Shown here: positions 1 to 11,466 of the stretch, piece after piece
How the letters are laid out: each line of letters opens with the position of its first letter
How positions within the stretch are numbered: position 1 is the first letter of the stretch
From: Talpa occidentalis
Taxonomy: Eukaryota; Chordata; Mammalia; Eulipotyphla; Talpidae
Length of the DNA stretch: 64,000 bases
Direction of reading: 5' to 3'
Assembly: GCF_014898055.3 (NCBI RefSeq)
Contig: NW_026555331.1
Coordinates: 96,432,684-96,496,683 of the forward strand
Position numbers and translations under genes: made by a program
Notes under the pieces: model-generated
The model's database searches: none
Told to the model about the DNA's origin: nothing
What the model saw: only the letters and a program-made list of their open reading frames with translations

Positions 1-2455
1 TATATACATTTATATGTTAATATACATAATTTTATTATATATATATATAGGAGGTAAGAGATTATTATTCAACATTATAGAGCACCTACTATGTATGGCA
101 GGCAAGGTATAGAACACTACTTTTGGTAATATGGTGACGGCAACTTGCTACACCTTTAAGAAATTCTAACATTTTATAACATAATAAATATTTAGGGAAA
201 GAATCTTAAATCTGTAACACCATGTGTTGTTAAATATGTTGAGGACATAGCATTTCTGCCTTTTCTCCATAAAGTTTATATTTCATCGTTATGGATCTGA
301 AATTTCCTTGTTCATTTGAAGATTACGACAAAACTAGATACCATTGGAATGAAAGGTTATAACTTTAAAAACTTAAAAATCATTAACTTATAAATTATAT
401 TTTAAGTCATTTACATTTCAAATGTCATTTTCAAGAATATAAGAAAAAGTTTAAAATATTGTCATTTTTCCTGTAATATGCTCCATGACAAAAAGCAAAA
501 TTTGCCATAATGTATTAGTTAAGAAAAAAAATTCTTTTTATGTGCATTTTAAATCATTTCTGCCTTAATAACTAAAAATAAAACACCGAAAATAAAATTA
601 AATTCCAATCTTATAACAAGCAGCTGTCAGCCACACCCTTTACTGGGAAATTAGGGTTAAGAAGGTTTAAGAGAGGAGAAAGTTACAAAAAAGTACAACA
701 AATAAGCTCTAATTTTAGAAGAATAGTATTTATATAAAAATCTTTTTAAAAAAAATGAAGAGTTCACAAAAGCACAATATTAAGATGTATTACACAATAT
801 GCTTCAAAACAGACATTATAATTGTTAGGGAATGTTAAGGATTATTCAGTGTGGGATTAGTTTGACCTATACACTAAGTCTTGAGCTAGAAGTTGGACCT
901 TGAAGATGTATGTAAAACTGTTTAATTAATCTACTTTAATTCATGACTTAATTGAAATATAACTTTTGTACTCCCACAATTATCCTCAAACCTTTATTCC
1001 TAGGGTTAGTTTCCTCTAGCACCAGATGAAAACTCCCAGGTTCACTCTTAGGTAATAGTCCCTTTAAGATAAACAAAAATTCAATTAGTACTTAACATGT
1101 CTAGTATAAGATAGCAAACAAAATTTTGAACGGAATTAACAAAATTTTGTCCTTCTTCCTCCACTAGCTTGGAGCTGTTTTTCACATTTACTGGACTATT
1201 TTTGTTCCATGCTGGGGGTTGGGGATAAGGAAAGAGGCCAGGGAAGATTAATATCTGAGTCCCATTGTTGTTACATGGCTTCACACTGTCTGGATACACA
1301 GATTTTTAAAGCTGACCCTTAAAGAGCATTTGGATAATGCTCTTCAAAGGGTCTCTGATTAGCTGCTTTAATTGCAGTTTGTGATTTCTGTTCTCTCCCC
1401 CTCCCTAAGCATGCAGTGGTGCACTGGTACCACAAAGACTTGTACAAGCAGATTGTGCTTATTTCTTCCGAATTTCTTTTCCAGTAATGTCATGATGTTG
1501 TGAAATCAGTCAAAATAGCCATATTTATACCACAGAATAGTGAAACGCCACAGATTTGGGGCATTTTCTAAAAGAATCTGTTTTTCAACACAATGCTGGG
1601 TCTATGGCAAACACTTAAACATCCCGTGCCCCAGCAGATTACAGAAGTACAAGCAAGTTCGAACTTTGCCTCTTCTATTGGTTCCATCACCAACACAGCA
1701 GTTAGCAGTTAGCATTACTTTGCCCTCTAAATATACCTGGTAAGAGCTGGACCACAGAACGTCTCAAGGTAAGAATCATACACTGAACTAGCTAAGTGCC
1801 CCTGGAGGTTTTCTCACTATCAGTTTTGAGGGACAGCAAGACCTCCAAGGGGTTGGCTCACAGCACAGCTATCACCAAAGATACATTCTGCTCAAAGTCC
1901 ACTCCTCCATAGTCTAACTTAGTCTTTCATCCGCCAACTGGTAAAGGGCCCAAGAATTATGGAAGTGATGAATTCTGCATTTCTAAATTGTCTTTGAAAA
2001 TGTAACATCTGTTTACTCTTAATGTCTTCCTCAAACTCAATTTTAGCATCCTATTTCAAGAAGTAAAAACAATTAATGAAAAAGAGAAGGGAATCCCAAA
2101 CATATTGTCCATATGGGAGAAGTACCAGAAATAAGGTCCAACGAGAGAATATGTTAACCCCATATTGTGGTGGTTGTATTATTGCTGTTATTATTGTTTA
2201 TGTGGGGGAAAGTAGATTCATGTGTAAAACTATTTAATTTGAAAGTAAAGGAACTACAGTAACACAACATTGTTGGCAGACTATGCTAGACTGGGCAGTG
2301 CTTCTATATTAAAGTACAGAAACATCGCGTAGGGTTTGTTTAATTGCAGTTTCGGATTCAGTAAGTCTGTGTGGGGCTGAGTCTTATCTCTAACAAGGTT
2401 GCAGGTGATCCCCATACTGCTGGCCTAGAATTTCTGAACAGCAAAGGACTAGACT
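1..2455. other. Unique AT-rich intergenic DNA
   Basis: No gene or clear recent repeat is seen. A short (TA)n run lies near 36-49. The stretch around 60-120 (a GAGCACCTACTATGTATGGCAGGC phrase) resembles the middle of an ancient MIR/L2-type element, but too little survives to classify. About 1310-1480 is less degenerate, with TAATTG and GATTAG type homeodomain-like words, and could be conserved noncoding DNA. Short open frames here have no coding character that I can recognise. Confidence 0.5.
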
Positions 2456-2470
2456 GAAATAGATACATAA

Positions 2471-3342
2471 AATGGGCAGAAGAGCTAAAAAGAAACTTCT
2501 CTGAAGAGGAAATGCAAATGGCCAACAGACATATGAAAAAATGTTCAACATCACTTGTAATCAGGGAAATGCAAATCAAAACTACCATGAGATACCATCT
2601 CACACCAGTGAGAATGGCACATATTAAAAAAACTAGCAACAACAAATGTTGGCGAGGATGTGGAGAAAAAGGAACTCTTGTGCACTGTTGGTGGGAGTGC
2701 AAACTGGTCCAACCACTATGGAGAGCTGTGTGGAGATTTCTGGACCTACTAAACATAGAGCTTCCATATGATCCAGCAATTCCACTCCTAGGTATTTACC
2801 CAAAGGACACAGAAACATCAATTCCAAAGAGCACCTGCACTCCTATGTTTATAGCAGCACTGTTTACAATAGCTAAGCTTTGGAAACAACCCAAATGCCC
2901 AAAAATAGATGACTGGATCAAGAAGATGTGGTACATATATACCATGGAATATTACTCAGCATTCAAAAAAGATAAACACATGCAATTTGCAGCAACATGG
3001 ATGGCACTGGAAGGGATCATGCTCAGCGAAATAAGCCAAAAAGAAAAAGAAAAATACCGGATGGTCTCACTCATAGCAGGAATCTAGAAAACTTAAATAA
3101 GGGACCAGGAAAATGAATATAAGAAAGTGAAAATCAAAATCAACAAAAAAACTATGAACCAGAGACACTTTTTGGGGGGTGGGGGGGCGGGAGGGGAAGG
3201 ATTGGGGTCAGAATGGGGCGTTTGCAATTGTATGGGGGAATATAAAAATAAAATTTAATATTTAAAAAATAAATAAATAAATAAATAAAAATAAATAAAT
3301 AAATAAAAAATTGAAGATTCACTGAAAAAAAAAAAAAAAAAA
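2471..3342 (+). mobile_element. Young 5'-truncated LINE-1, ORF2 C-terminus plus 3' UTR
   Basis: L1 insertion flanked by a perfect 15-bp target-site duplication (GAAATAGATACATAA at 2456-2470 and 3343-3357). The frame 2512-3087 (191 codons) is the C-terminal end of L1 ORF2. It contains the Cys/His segment C46-x3-C50-x7-H58-x4-C63, then the conserved [16 protein letters not shown] and MEYYSA words. It lacks the endonuclease and reverse-transcriptase domains, so it cannot move by itself. A 3' UTR with a G-rich tract (3174-3200) follows, then AATAAA-rich sequence and poly(A). The tail is compound: an (AAAT)n run, then about 14 bp of unique sequence (3311-3324), then a pure A run. Confidence 0.95.
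2512..3087 (+). pseudogene. LINE-1 ORF2 C-terminal fragment (191 codons)
   Basis: Open frame inside the L1 at 2471-3342. It corresponds to only the last ~15% of a typical ~1,275-residue L1 ORF2 protein. The start Met is internal to ORF2 and not a real initiation site. The Cys-rich nucleic-acid-binding segment is intact and the frame is uninterrupted to the normal ORF2 stop, which fits a relatively recent insertion. No promoter is present, so it is not a functional gene. Confidence 0.9.
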
Positions 3343-3399
3343 GAAATAGATACATAAGTATAGAAATACACATTCACGATAATTAAAACAAGTCTATGA

Positions 3400-3666
3400 G
3401 GGGCCTCCCCGGTGGCGCAGCAGTTGAGCGCTGGGTTGCAAAGCTGCCCCCAGCGTCTGCAGCGCCCATTCGATCCGATTCGATCCCCCGCTGCTCCCCG
3501 GCCACCAGAGGAGGGTCCCACATGGCGCGCAGACCTCTCCTGCCTCCCGCTGCTCCCCTCAGCAGTGTACTTCGGTCCTTCTGCCTGTTCTGCTCCCTGC
3601 TCTGGCTCTGGTGAATTCTCTCACCCTCCCGCGCTTCTGACTATACCCAGTGCTTGTATAAACAAA

Positions 3667-3729
<63 letters not shown>

Positions 3730-3783
3730 ATCTTTAAAAAAGAGAGAGAGCGAGAAATATAAGTATACAAATTCCTTAAAAAA
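3400..3783 (+). mobile_element. tRNA-derived SINE (subfamily a) with very long (AAAT)n tail
   Basis: Full-length SINE bounded by a 15-bp TSD (AAAACAAGTCTATGA at 3385-3399 and 3784-3798). The pol III A box lies in GTGGCGCAGCAGTTGAGCG. The B box is duplicated: ATTCGATCC occurs at 3468-3476 and again at 3478-3486, where other copies have one GGTTCGATCCC. The tail holds about 18 AAAT units (3660-3732), then TCTT, A-run, GAGAGAG and about 30 bp of non-SINE sequence before a second A-run. Confidence 0.93.
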
Positions 3784-3798
3784 AAAACAAGTCTATGA

Positions 3799-4938
3799 AA
3801 TGGTTATTATTATCTGTATTTTAACAGTAAGAAAACTGAAACTGAATGAGGTTAATTCTTCAACCACACACACAGGTGACAGAGGGGATTCATAAACACA
3901 TACTCTTATTTTTTTTCCATTGGATGACATGGCATCCCTGAAGTTGTTACTGTTATTTTCAAACTATAAACTTTAGTCTGGTTTAAATGATGAAATGTTA
4001 AATTTCTTTTCCTCCTACTATGATTGATGTTCCTTTTTTAAGTAATTGTTCAAATTTTTTTTCATAGCCCCAGATTTATAATAGATTTAATAATAATCAT
4101 GTTCAATGACAGTTACTTCTATAAATATGTTACCTATTGAGTATCTTCTAGATACACATCTAAATGGCACAAATATAAAATTAAACACATACATTTTGTG
4201 CAAAACACAAAATTATTGGTTAAATAATGAGTTTTTAATATCAATTTTTCTACATTTACATTTTAAATTTGTTGTTACTGCTGCATGGATTCAATACCTT
4301 GATCTTTTCTTTAAGCTTGTTTAAAACTAAATGAAGACAGAAAGCTATGAGTCATATGTATGAACAAAAATAACAAAACAGCCTTGGTCATAGATAATTT
4401 CCTGAAACTAGTAGGAGAAAGAATAAGCTCTGTGAAAGAAAAACATTAGCAAGTCATTTTGTGAAACAGTAAAATTTCCTATTATAATTTAAAAGAGAAA
4501 AATCTTTCCAAACTATCCATTTCTGAGCCTGAGGCAATCAATCAATCATTGGTGGGGAAATTTCCACCTTATAAAGTTCCAGTCTTAATATCTTTTTAAA
4601 AAGGTTGCCTCTGAGCAGCTGTTTAATAAAGACAAAAAGAAACATTAAGTAAAATTCACTATAATATTATCTTTATTATCATCTTTATACAAGAGATTTA
4701 ATAAACTGCTATGTGTTATGGACGCCCTTGCACTTTAACTCTGAAAACGTCTCCTTCAATAAATGAAGCCAACTAATTGAGAATCTTTTCATGTGACACA
4801 TTACATCAAAAGACCCAAAGCACACACACAAAACCTTTGATTATCTCAACACAGCTGCTAAAAATCAGTCCCATTCCTGGTTTTAAAACTTTTTCTACAA
4901 TTAGTATGAAAAAAATATTTATGCACAAAAGTATTAAA
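3799..4938. other. Unique DNA with old MIR-like remnant
   Basis: No gene seen. Positions 3799-3900 (TTATTATCTGTATTTTAACAG, then GAAAACTGAAACTGAATGAGG) resemble the core of an ancient MIR in plus orientation, into which the SINE at 3400 inserted. The remainder is AT-rich and unclassified. Confidence 0.45.
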
Positions 4939-4943
4939 CTATC

Positions 4944-5355
4944 TGTAGTGGCAGGACAGGCTGGGTACAGTGCAGGTTCTTTATGATTCGGCAGACCAAA
5001 CGGGTAAAGGAGGAGTCCTGGAGCACTCGGTGGGTTTCTCAGGCTTTTATTGAGATTTACATGTAGTGTGTCAAACAGGGACAGGGCAGGCAGGGGTCCT
5101 GGGGGGCCAGAAGGCTGGCAGGCCTCCAAGCCCTCAGCAAGTCTTCACTCTGGGTTTCTTTCTCCCCTTCTCTCTTCTGCCTCTCTCCTGCTTCTCCTGG
5201 TTGACTATCTCTCAATATTCCTCCCATGGCCCACAGAAGTAAACAAGTCATCTTACAACAATGTACCAACTGCAGGTGCCCCATCAGGCAGGGCAATCCT
5301 AATGATGGGAGGGCAGAAAAGCCTGAAAACCATTTACCAAACCATTTACCCTACA
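4944..5355 (-). mobile_element. Solo LTR of an endogenous retrovirus
   Basis: 412-bp segment that begins TGTAGTGG and ends CCCTACA on the plus strand, so it has canonical TG...CA ends. It is flanked by identical 5-bp duplications CTATC (4939-4943 and 5356-5360). Read on the minus strand, a polyadenylation signal AATAAA (complement of 5046-5051) lies about 102 nt from the LTR 3' end, as expected for R/U5. No internal retroviral sequence is present, so this is a solo LTR left by recombination between two LTRs. A 5-bp duplication fits class I or class III elements; I do not recognise the family. Confidence 0.85.
5046..5051 (-). promoter_or_regulatory. LTR polyadenylation signal AATAAA
   Basis: TTTATT on the plus strand reads AATAAA on the minus strand, within CTCAATAAAAGCC. 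Its position in the 3' quarter of the minus-strand LTR is what an R-region poly(A) signal should show and it fixes the LTR orientation. Confidence 0.7.
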
Positions 5356-5759
5356 CTATCCAAAATCAATAGTCATTTTCTTGCTTAATATGTAAATTCT
5401 GTTAGACTTCCCCATACATTTAACGTTGGACTAAACATGAGATGTTCACAATCCCCACTAACATGCAAAATTCTCCTAAGCATTTTAGCTAATGACATAA
5501 AATACGAAGTACTTGAAATATTGGAAAAGGGGATAATATTTATTCAGATAATCGTGAATAACTATACTTCCTAAGAAAGATCAGTAAATGTGATAGATAC
5601 AAGATAAAATGGGAGAAGCAATCACTCTTTGGCATATCAGCAGAAGCTTTTTTAAAAAATAAAATGGACAATAGTAGTAGAAAAGAATGTAAAATATGTA
5701 GAAAGAAACTGTTTAAACACATGTACAAGAATCATTTAAGTATGTTTTTTAAGTTATTC

Positions 5760-6480
5760 ATATAAATGACAACTTGAATATATGGTGAAATATCCCATGT
5801 TCATTAATGGGAAAATGGAATATTTTTACAAGTTCTTTTAAAATTAATTTGTAAACATAATGTAATTATATCAAAATGGCAAGCGGAGCTTTTTTAAAAC
5901 TAGACAATTTTTTTAGATTGAATATGAAAGACTGAATTATGAAAAGAGTTAAGGAAATTTTAAAAAGTGATGTATAAAGGGAGTTTAACCCTAGCAAACA
6001 TTAAAATATTATAATGTGAAAATAATGTGAAGAACATGGTACTGTCAGGTATGTAAGCATTAAATGCAACATAAATAAGACACTCCAAATGAATAAGAGG
6101 GTAAGATTTGTTTAACAAATAGTTCTGAAACAATTCCAGAATGATTAAAGTTAAATATAGAAAAAGAAAAGCTATGAATAAATTATATCATAAAAAAACA
6201 ATAAATTTTCAATAAGCAAATTTGCCCATCATGGGAGATAAACAAAAGGCCAAACACAAAAACAAAGGGATGGATTGCTAGGTTTAAAGATCTGACATTT
6301 TCCAAATTCTGCCAGTAAGAAAAACTATAAACAGAGCAAAAAACAGCTGGGTAAAATATTTGCAAGATAAATCAACAAAGAGCAGGAACTGAGCATTGAC
6401 AAAATTGGAAATACATGTGGGTAGCGCACTTAGGAACAGGGTGCACCCTTACTAGTAATCAAAGAAATAAAAAAAAAAAG
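5760..6480 (+). mobile_element. Ancient LINE-1 ORF2 3' segment
   Basis: Degraded sequence whose order of phrases follows L1 ORF2: CATGTTCATTAATGG near 5797, TATCAAAATGGCA near 5869, then a segment corresponding to ACATTAAAATATTATAA...GAACATGGTACTGTCAGG around 6000-6050, and a AATGAATAAG...ATTC region. No open frame survives. An L1M-age element is likely; the ends are not clear. Confidence 0.6.
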
Positions 6481-9094
6481 GTTTTTAAAGAAAAAAAGAC
6501 ATTGTTTTCAAAATAGAAGTTTTAAACAATAAGAATAACCAATATTTCATATACTGTTCTTATGTCTTCTGAATTTGATTTGGAAGTTAACCATTTGTAA
6601 AATGATCTATCCAGTTATTAAAAAAGTAAATCTCATATAACATTCTTCCACTTTCAGACAAATATTAAACATTCATTAACAAACAGGAAAACAGGCACAC
6701 ACACAAAAAATGCCAGTGCTTTTCTGTCCACCTACATGAAAAACTGACTGACTTCAGATATAACCTTCCAGAATCAGGACCTAATACATCAGTATTTAGC
6801 TCCAGACAACTGGAAATCTTTTTAAACCAATGGCAGACCACAGGACCATTAAGGGATCAAGCACTAGACATTATTTTAAGAGTAAAGAATATAGGTCTTG
6901 CTGGTTTCTTAGTTTATTGTCATATTTGTATAGAGTGTCTCTAAACATCTTAAACCAAATTATTTTTCCTAAAAACTTTCAATTTCACTATGCAGTTCTT
7001 GCCCACTTATAAACTGCCAATTTCACCAATCAAAGCTAATTTCTGGTCATTATGCTAATTTCCATACTGGTTGTGAACTGAGATAAAAAACAGAAGCACT
7101 TGCATTAACCATTGATTGGGTGTGGACTTCCTGATCAGACTCTGGCAGGCTTTGTTTGGACTTTTGCACTGTTAATTAGCACCTGAGCTATTGCTTTCAC
7201 TAACATAACTTTCATGCACTATATAAATTGAATTATAGATTTTTAACACCGGGTATATTTTCTCTCCCTCCATATGATTCCTCTTCTTATTATTCTAGCT
7301 TCTATTTGTTTTCTATTCCCATTTATGGAGATGGTTGGAACTATTGCACAGTTCAGATTATATTTAGTTTTACTTTCATCTACACTGATTCTGGTAAATC
7401 ACTCCAAATGTCAAATTCTTCAAGCCCAAAGGCAATTCACAGTTTGTACAGTGTGACAATCCTTTCTCCTTTTCAAAATTTCTTGCATGTTCTGCTGAGA
7501 TTAGCTTACTTTTAAGTATTTGATGATAGTCTAATCTTTCGCAATCTCAGAATTACTTCAATAGCTTTACATCATTGCTCTAGGAGCCAAACAAGGTCAA
7601 TGTGTAGTCTTTGGCAAGGTCCTCTGTACTGCCTATGATGCCACAGCTATTTGGCAGTGATGGCAGCCCATCCCCCATCCATCTCAGGCAGCTTGCTTCT
7701 GCCAGCAGCCACCAGTTGAGAGAATTGTACTTCAAAGTTTTCAGTGTAGCTGAGGAAAGTTCAGGGGGATTGACCCAAGCCAAGATGAAGATTGTACATT
7801 TGGCAGTTATGTTTGGATATGAGAACTGGATAATCCATAGAAACTCAGGATTAAGTGAGAGGAAGTCTGGATTTAATAGCCACAGAGCAGGCTAAAAATA
7901 AATATAAAAGAAAACTAAAAATCCCCTGGGGAAAACATTTGGAATTTCACACTGATCATAGAAGAAAAGGGAGAAAAAGAACATAGTACCAATCAAATAA
8001 TACAGCTCAGAATTCAAAGAGTGAGCCAGATGAAAACAATGTCAAATGTTCAGAAAACAAAAAATGAGAAAATGAAGGAGGGAAATGAAATCCTCAACAG
8101 ACATGATGGGTGAGATTGTGAAGCACTGAAGGCCCTGCTGAGGAGTGGGGACAGTGAACACAATAAAACTAAAGGGTTCAGCAGGAAACCGTAATTCCAG
8201 GAAATTAGAAATCAGCTGGAAACTGATGACAAGTTTCAAGTCATTTCAAAAAATAAGCGAGCAAAATTGAATAGGTGTTCAAAGTGCAATTCAACATCCA
8301 AAGTTCACTGCCAATGGAACTTGGAACTGATCTCTTTACATGCAGGTGAGAAGCCAATCCCATATAATACAGTAGCCACTTCCTGCCTGCAGAGAAGAGA
8401 AGTTAGCCCTTTTTGTGTTTATAACCACCCTGTTCCAGAAACAATATATCTTACAAAAATAAAATAGAAACATTACTATCTGACAATAAAACAGAAGAAA
8501 GTGAAATGATTCAGGCAAAAAGGAAACAGTTTGTGAAATAGAGCTGAATACATGAATACAGCTAATACATGAATAAATAAAGCTAAAACATGAAAAAACA
8601 GAGCTAATGCACGAATATTGACTATAACATCTCATAAGAAGGGTTTCCACCCTGTTTTGTATGAGGTTGCTTTTACTAAAGTTAGGAATGTTCACAAACC
8701 ACTCTGTAACTACAATGCACCTCCTCAAAGTCATGATAACAATTATACTTGCACAAGTATTCATCACAGAATTATGCACCAGTGAGCTGCAATGAATTCC
8801 AGTAAGTGAAATTGCATTTAATGAATCAGAGGTAGAACCGCCTGAAGAGTGGCAATACATAAATGTGTAAGACATTATATAATAACAATACTGTATTTGA
8901 CAGTTATATCAATTCAAGGGCCCTTCTAAAATGTCTAATGCCCTGATTTAGCAAACCTACTCATTTTCTAATGATCTGTATATTCTATATCTTCCCTAAC
9001 AAAATGTAAGTTTTAAAGGAAATTGGATAATTGGTGATAAAATATGGCCATTAAGGCCTATAACAATAACAACCTAAAGGATTTTTCTTCAGGA
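6481..9094. other. Mostly unique DNA, no gene recognised
   Basis: No exon or young repeat is seen. About 7021-7235 is a compact patch with ATGCTAAT, GTTAATTAG next to CACCTG, ATTGATTGG and CACTATATAAATTG, suggesting regulatory DNA. 7890-8260 is purine-rich and could be very old L1. A small degenerate tandem repeat occupies 8542-8617. Frames at 7228-7515, 7611-7895 and 8336-8875 show no recognisable domain. Confidence 0.45.
8542..8617 (+). repeat. Degenerate ~20-bp tandem repeat, four units
   Basis: Four imperfect units share AGCT(A/G)AA-ACATGAATA: starting near 8542, 8560, 8581 and 8602. The last unit carries a CG (ATGCACGAATA). A minisatellite-like local duplication in otherwise unique DNA. 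Confidence 0.7.
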
Positions 9095-9500
9095 TCTGTG
9101 GAAAGTGCTAGTGGTAGTCGCCAATTTTCTGTTCTCCATTTTTTCTTTACAAGTAGCTCCTCTGGCTTCCCCAAATTTTAGTGGATAATGCCCCACCCAA
9201 TTGCCTTAGGTGTAATCATATAGCTAAGATGAGTCAATGAGATGCACATAGACATGATGTGAGTAATCTCCACCAAGGAAGGGCAGTACACTCTGAGGTG
9301 CCTCAATTTTTCTCCTACCTGCTGGGTAGAATATAGTATGGACAAGGGGCATTCCCCAGCAGAGAAAAAAAGCTGATGGCAGCTGGGATATTGATGAATT
9401 CATGGAAAGTTATAATCTGACATGTAGACTTGGTTTGTAGAAGAAAACAAAACTTCTTGTTTTTAAGCCACTATTCATTTTGGCCATTGCTTCCACATGC
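9095..9500 (+). mobile_element. Possible old LTR (MaLR/ERVL-type)
   Basis: The order CCCCACCCAATTGCC, GTGTAATCATATAGC, GAGTCAATGAGATGCACATAGACATG, GAGGTGCCTCA, then GTTTTTAAGCCACTATTCATTTTGG resembles ancient mammalian LTRs that end with a TTTTAAGCCACTAAG motif. No TSD or terminal TG/CA is secure. Family is not assigned. Confidence 0.35.
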
Positions 9501-11447
9501 TTTAAGTCTAACTCTAAAGAATGTATAGTCTCTACCTGTAAAATTTTCCAATTCTATCATTTAGCATATCTTTACTCTTAGAAAATTCAAGTAATTTGAG
9601 AGAACAGTATCTATTATGTACAGCTTTGAAGATGCATTTCTTGCCCTACTCCTTCATTCTTTCTGTGTGTTTCCTTTAATCCCAGGCATGAACTGGCTTC
9701 TTGAGCTCTGCTATGACTATGCTTGATTTTAATTGTATTACCCATACAGGCAACACACTAGGATTTGTTTTCAAAGGACTGACTCCTGGGTTAATTCTTC
9801 CGCACTCTTCCCCAATGTCTTTCAATTCTTTGATTTACACCTGTTTTGCTGGAGCAAATCATCAAGCAACCTCCTTTGAAAAATATTTAGAGAAGGTTTC
9901 TGAAAGCCTACAAATAACCATATTTTACCGTCACACATAATTGCCCCATGACTAAGCCTCGAAGTTTTCCTCAGCACTTAAAAAGCATTGTTCTCATGTC
10001 TTCTAGGATGTAGTGTTGTTGTGATATGTTTGATGTCAATCTGATTCAAATATGACGTGTTGCCAGCATCCCAACTTTGAATTTTTAATTTCTTTTTTTA
10101 ATTCCTTGTGTTCTGCAGTTTCAGATATGGGTATTTTCTCACAACCTGGGAATTTAATGGACCTTTACAATCTAAAGAATTCTGTTCTTTAATTTAAAAT
10201 TTTGTTTTTCTATTTTTTCACTACTAACTGCCCAGCATTTTCTCCCAGAAATCATAGTATTTCAGTGTCAGGTTTCCAGGATTGATGTCGCATGTCTCTT
10301 ACATGTTTCTCTCATTTTTCTCTTCTTTTGTCTTTCCTCTTGTTCTGATTTTCTTAATTTCACCTTTCCAAGTGCCTATTCACTTTTTGCAATTACATAT
10401 TTAATGCAAAAGAACTCATTTTTGTTCCCCATTGTTCTTTTTTTTACTAGTTTTCTTATTTTGGAATGCAGTAACCACTCATATGTTCATGTGGATAATT
10501 AGCTTCTTTCAAAGTTCTCTTGCTTACTGAATTCTGTTTCTTTTGAAGCAAGTGTTCTAATTTGAGTCCTTCTTTCATGCTACTAGTTTTATTCATATTT
10601 TTTATGATCTTTTGCTGACTTTTTATAAAAAAAGAATAATGCATGGGGTTGACATTTTAAGATAAAAACTTTGAGTCTCCTCTGCTGTTAATTAAAAATT
10701 CTATTTTATGGCTATGTCTCTCACGCAAACACGATGCCTGACTCAAATGGGCAGAACTGTCTGCTGCAGCTTCACATTGGATAGCCGATAGGGAAAAAGG
10801 CATTTAGTCTGAAGTGGGGAGTATCTCCAAATTTCAAAGTGAGGAGAGCTTTATACAAGAAGGCCTAATTTTATGCCTACAGTTCCCCTGATTTCTTCAG
10901 AGAAGTGGCTTTTAGTGTTGTTTTGTTGTCAGAGTTTTAGCTTTCCTTCTAGATGCAAGTTATATGTTAACTATCTAGAACTGTCTGAACTTCACCTTGA
11001 GATGTCTGAGCTTCATCTTGGGATGTGGAAGGGTATAGAGGAAGTAGTGCTATGATACTACTCTTCATTCAATAACCAGCTTATCACTGAATTAATCACC
11101 CAGTGTGGCTTTCCTTCTTATCAGTGTTTTTAATTGTTCCTAACTGGGATCACCTCTGGAATTATGCTACACAACTCAGACCTCTACCATTGCATTCTGG
11201 GTTGCTACAATTTATTTATTTTTTTTTAATATGTCAATAAAGTTTTATCTTCCTTAGATCTTCTAAGAATATTTCTCCACTCCAAGATATTTCTCAATCC
11301 TCTCCATTTTATTATTTCACTCCTTTGTTATATATTATACTGATATTTCAAGAGGCAAGGGGTAGAAATGCCTGTGCTAAGCTAAATTAGAAGTATTATT
11401 TACTGTTAGGTAAATATGAATCTTACATGGCATGGTTAAAATTTAGC
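9501..11447. other. Unique, T-rich intergenic DNA
   Basis: No gene, RNA or confident repeat. The region is T-rich on the plus strand through 10040-10660, which could hide an old minus-strand L1, but I could not align characteristic phrases. 10980-11030 has a short duplicated phrase (CTGAACTTCACCTTGAGATGT / CTGAGCTTCATCTTGGGATGT). Confidence 0.4.
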
Positions 11448-11466
11448 AAAACTTAATGATTAGATG

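Noticed and set aside
2358..2827. Minus-strand frames of 132 and 64 codons near 2.4-2.8 kb (similar ones at 48733-49017 and 62604-63017)
   Set aside because: They are antisense shadows of L1 ORF2. The same antisense phrase recurs at each young L1.
3255..3669. Open frames on both strands of up to 88 codons over the SINE at 3400
   Set aside because: They are chance frames across the pyrimidine-rich SINE body and AAAT tail. Similar frames recur at every SINE copy (12232-12525, 25248-25493, 59652-59888).
3660..3732. (AAAT)n as an independent microsatellite or replication feature
   Set aside because: It is the expanded tail of the SINE, inside its TSD.
4806..5388. Overlapping frames of 79-112 codons on both strands
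   Set aside because: They lie within the solo LTR bounded by CTATC duplications and have no retroviral or cellular protein character.
8336..8875. 179-codon minus-strand frame, the longest not in an L1
   Set aside because: It has Ser/Cys/Phe-rich low-complexity content, crosses a tandem repeat (8542-8617), and shows no domain or splice context. I judge it a chance frame.
9095..9500. Protein-coding or promoter interpretation of the 9.1-9.5 kb patch
   Set aside because: The phrase order looks like an old LTR more than a gene; no frame or splice signal is convincing.
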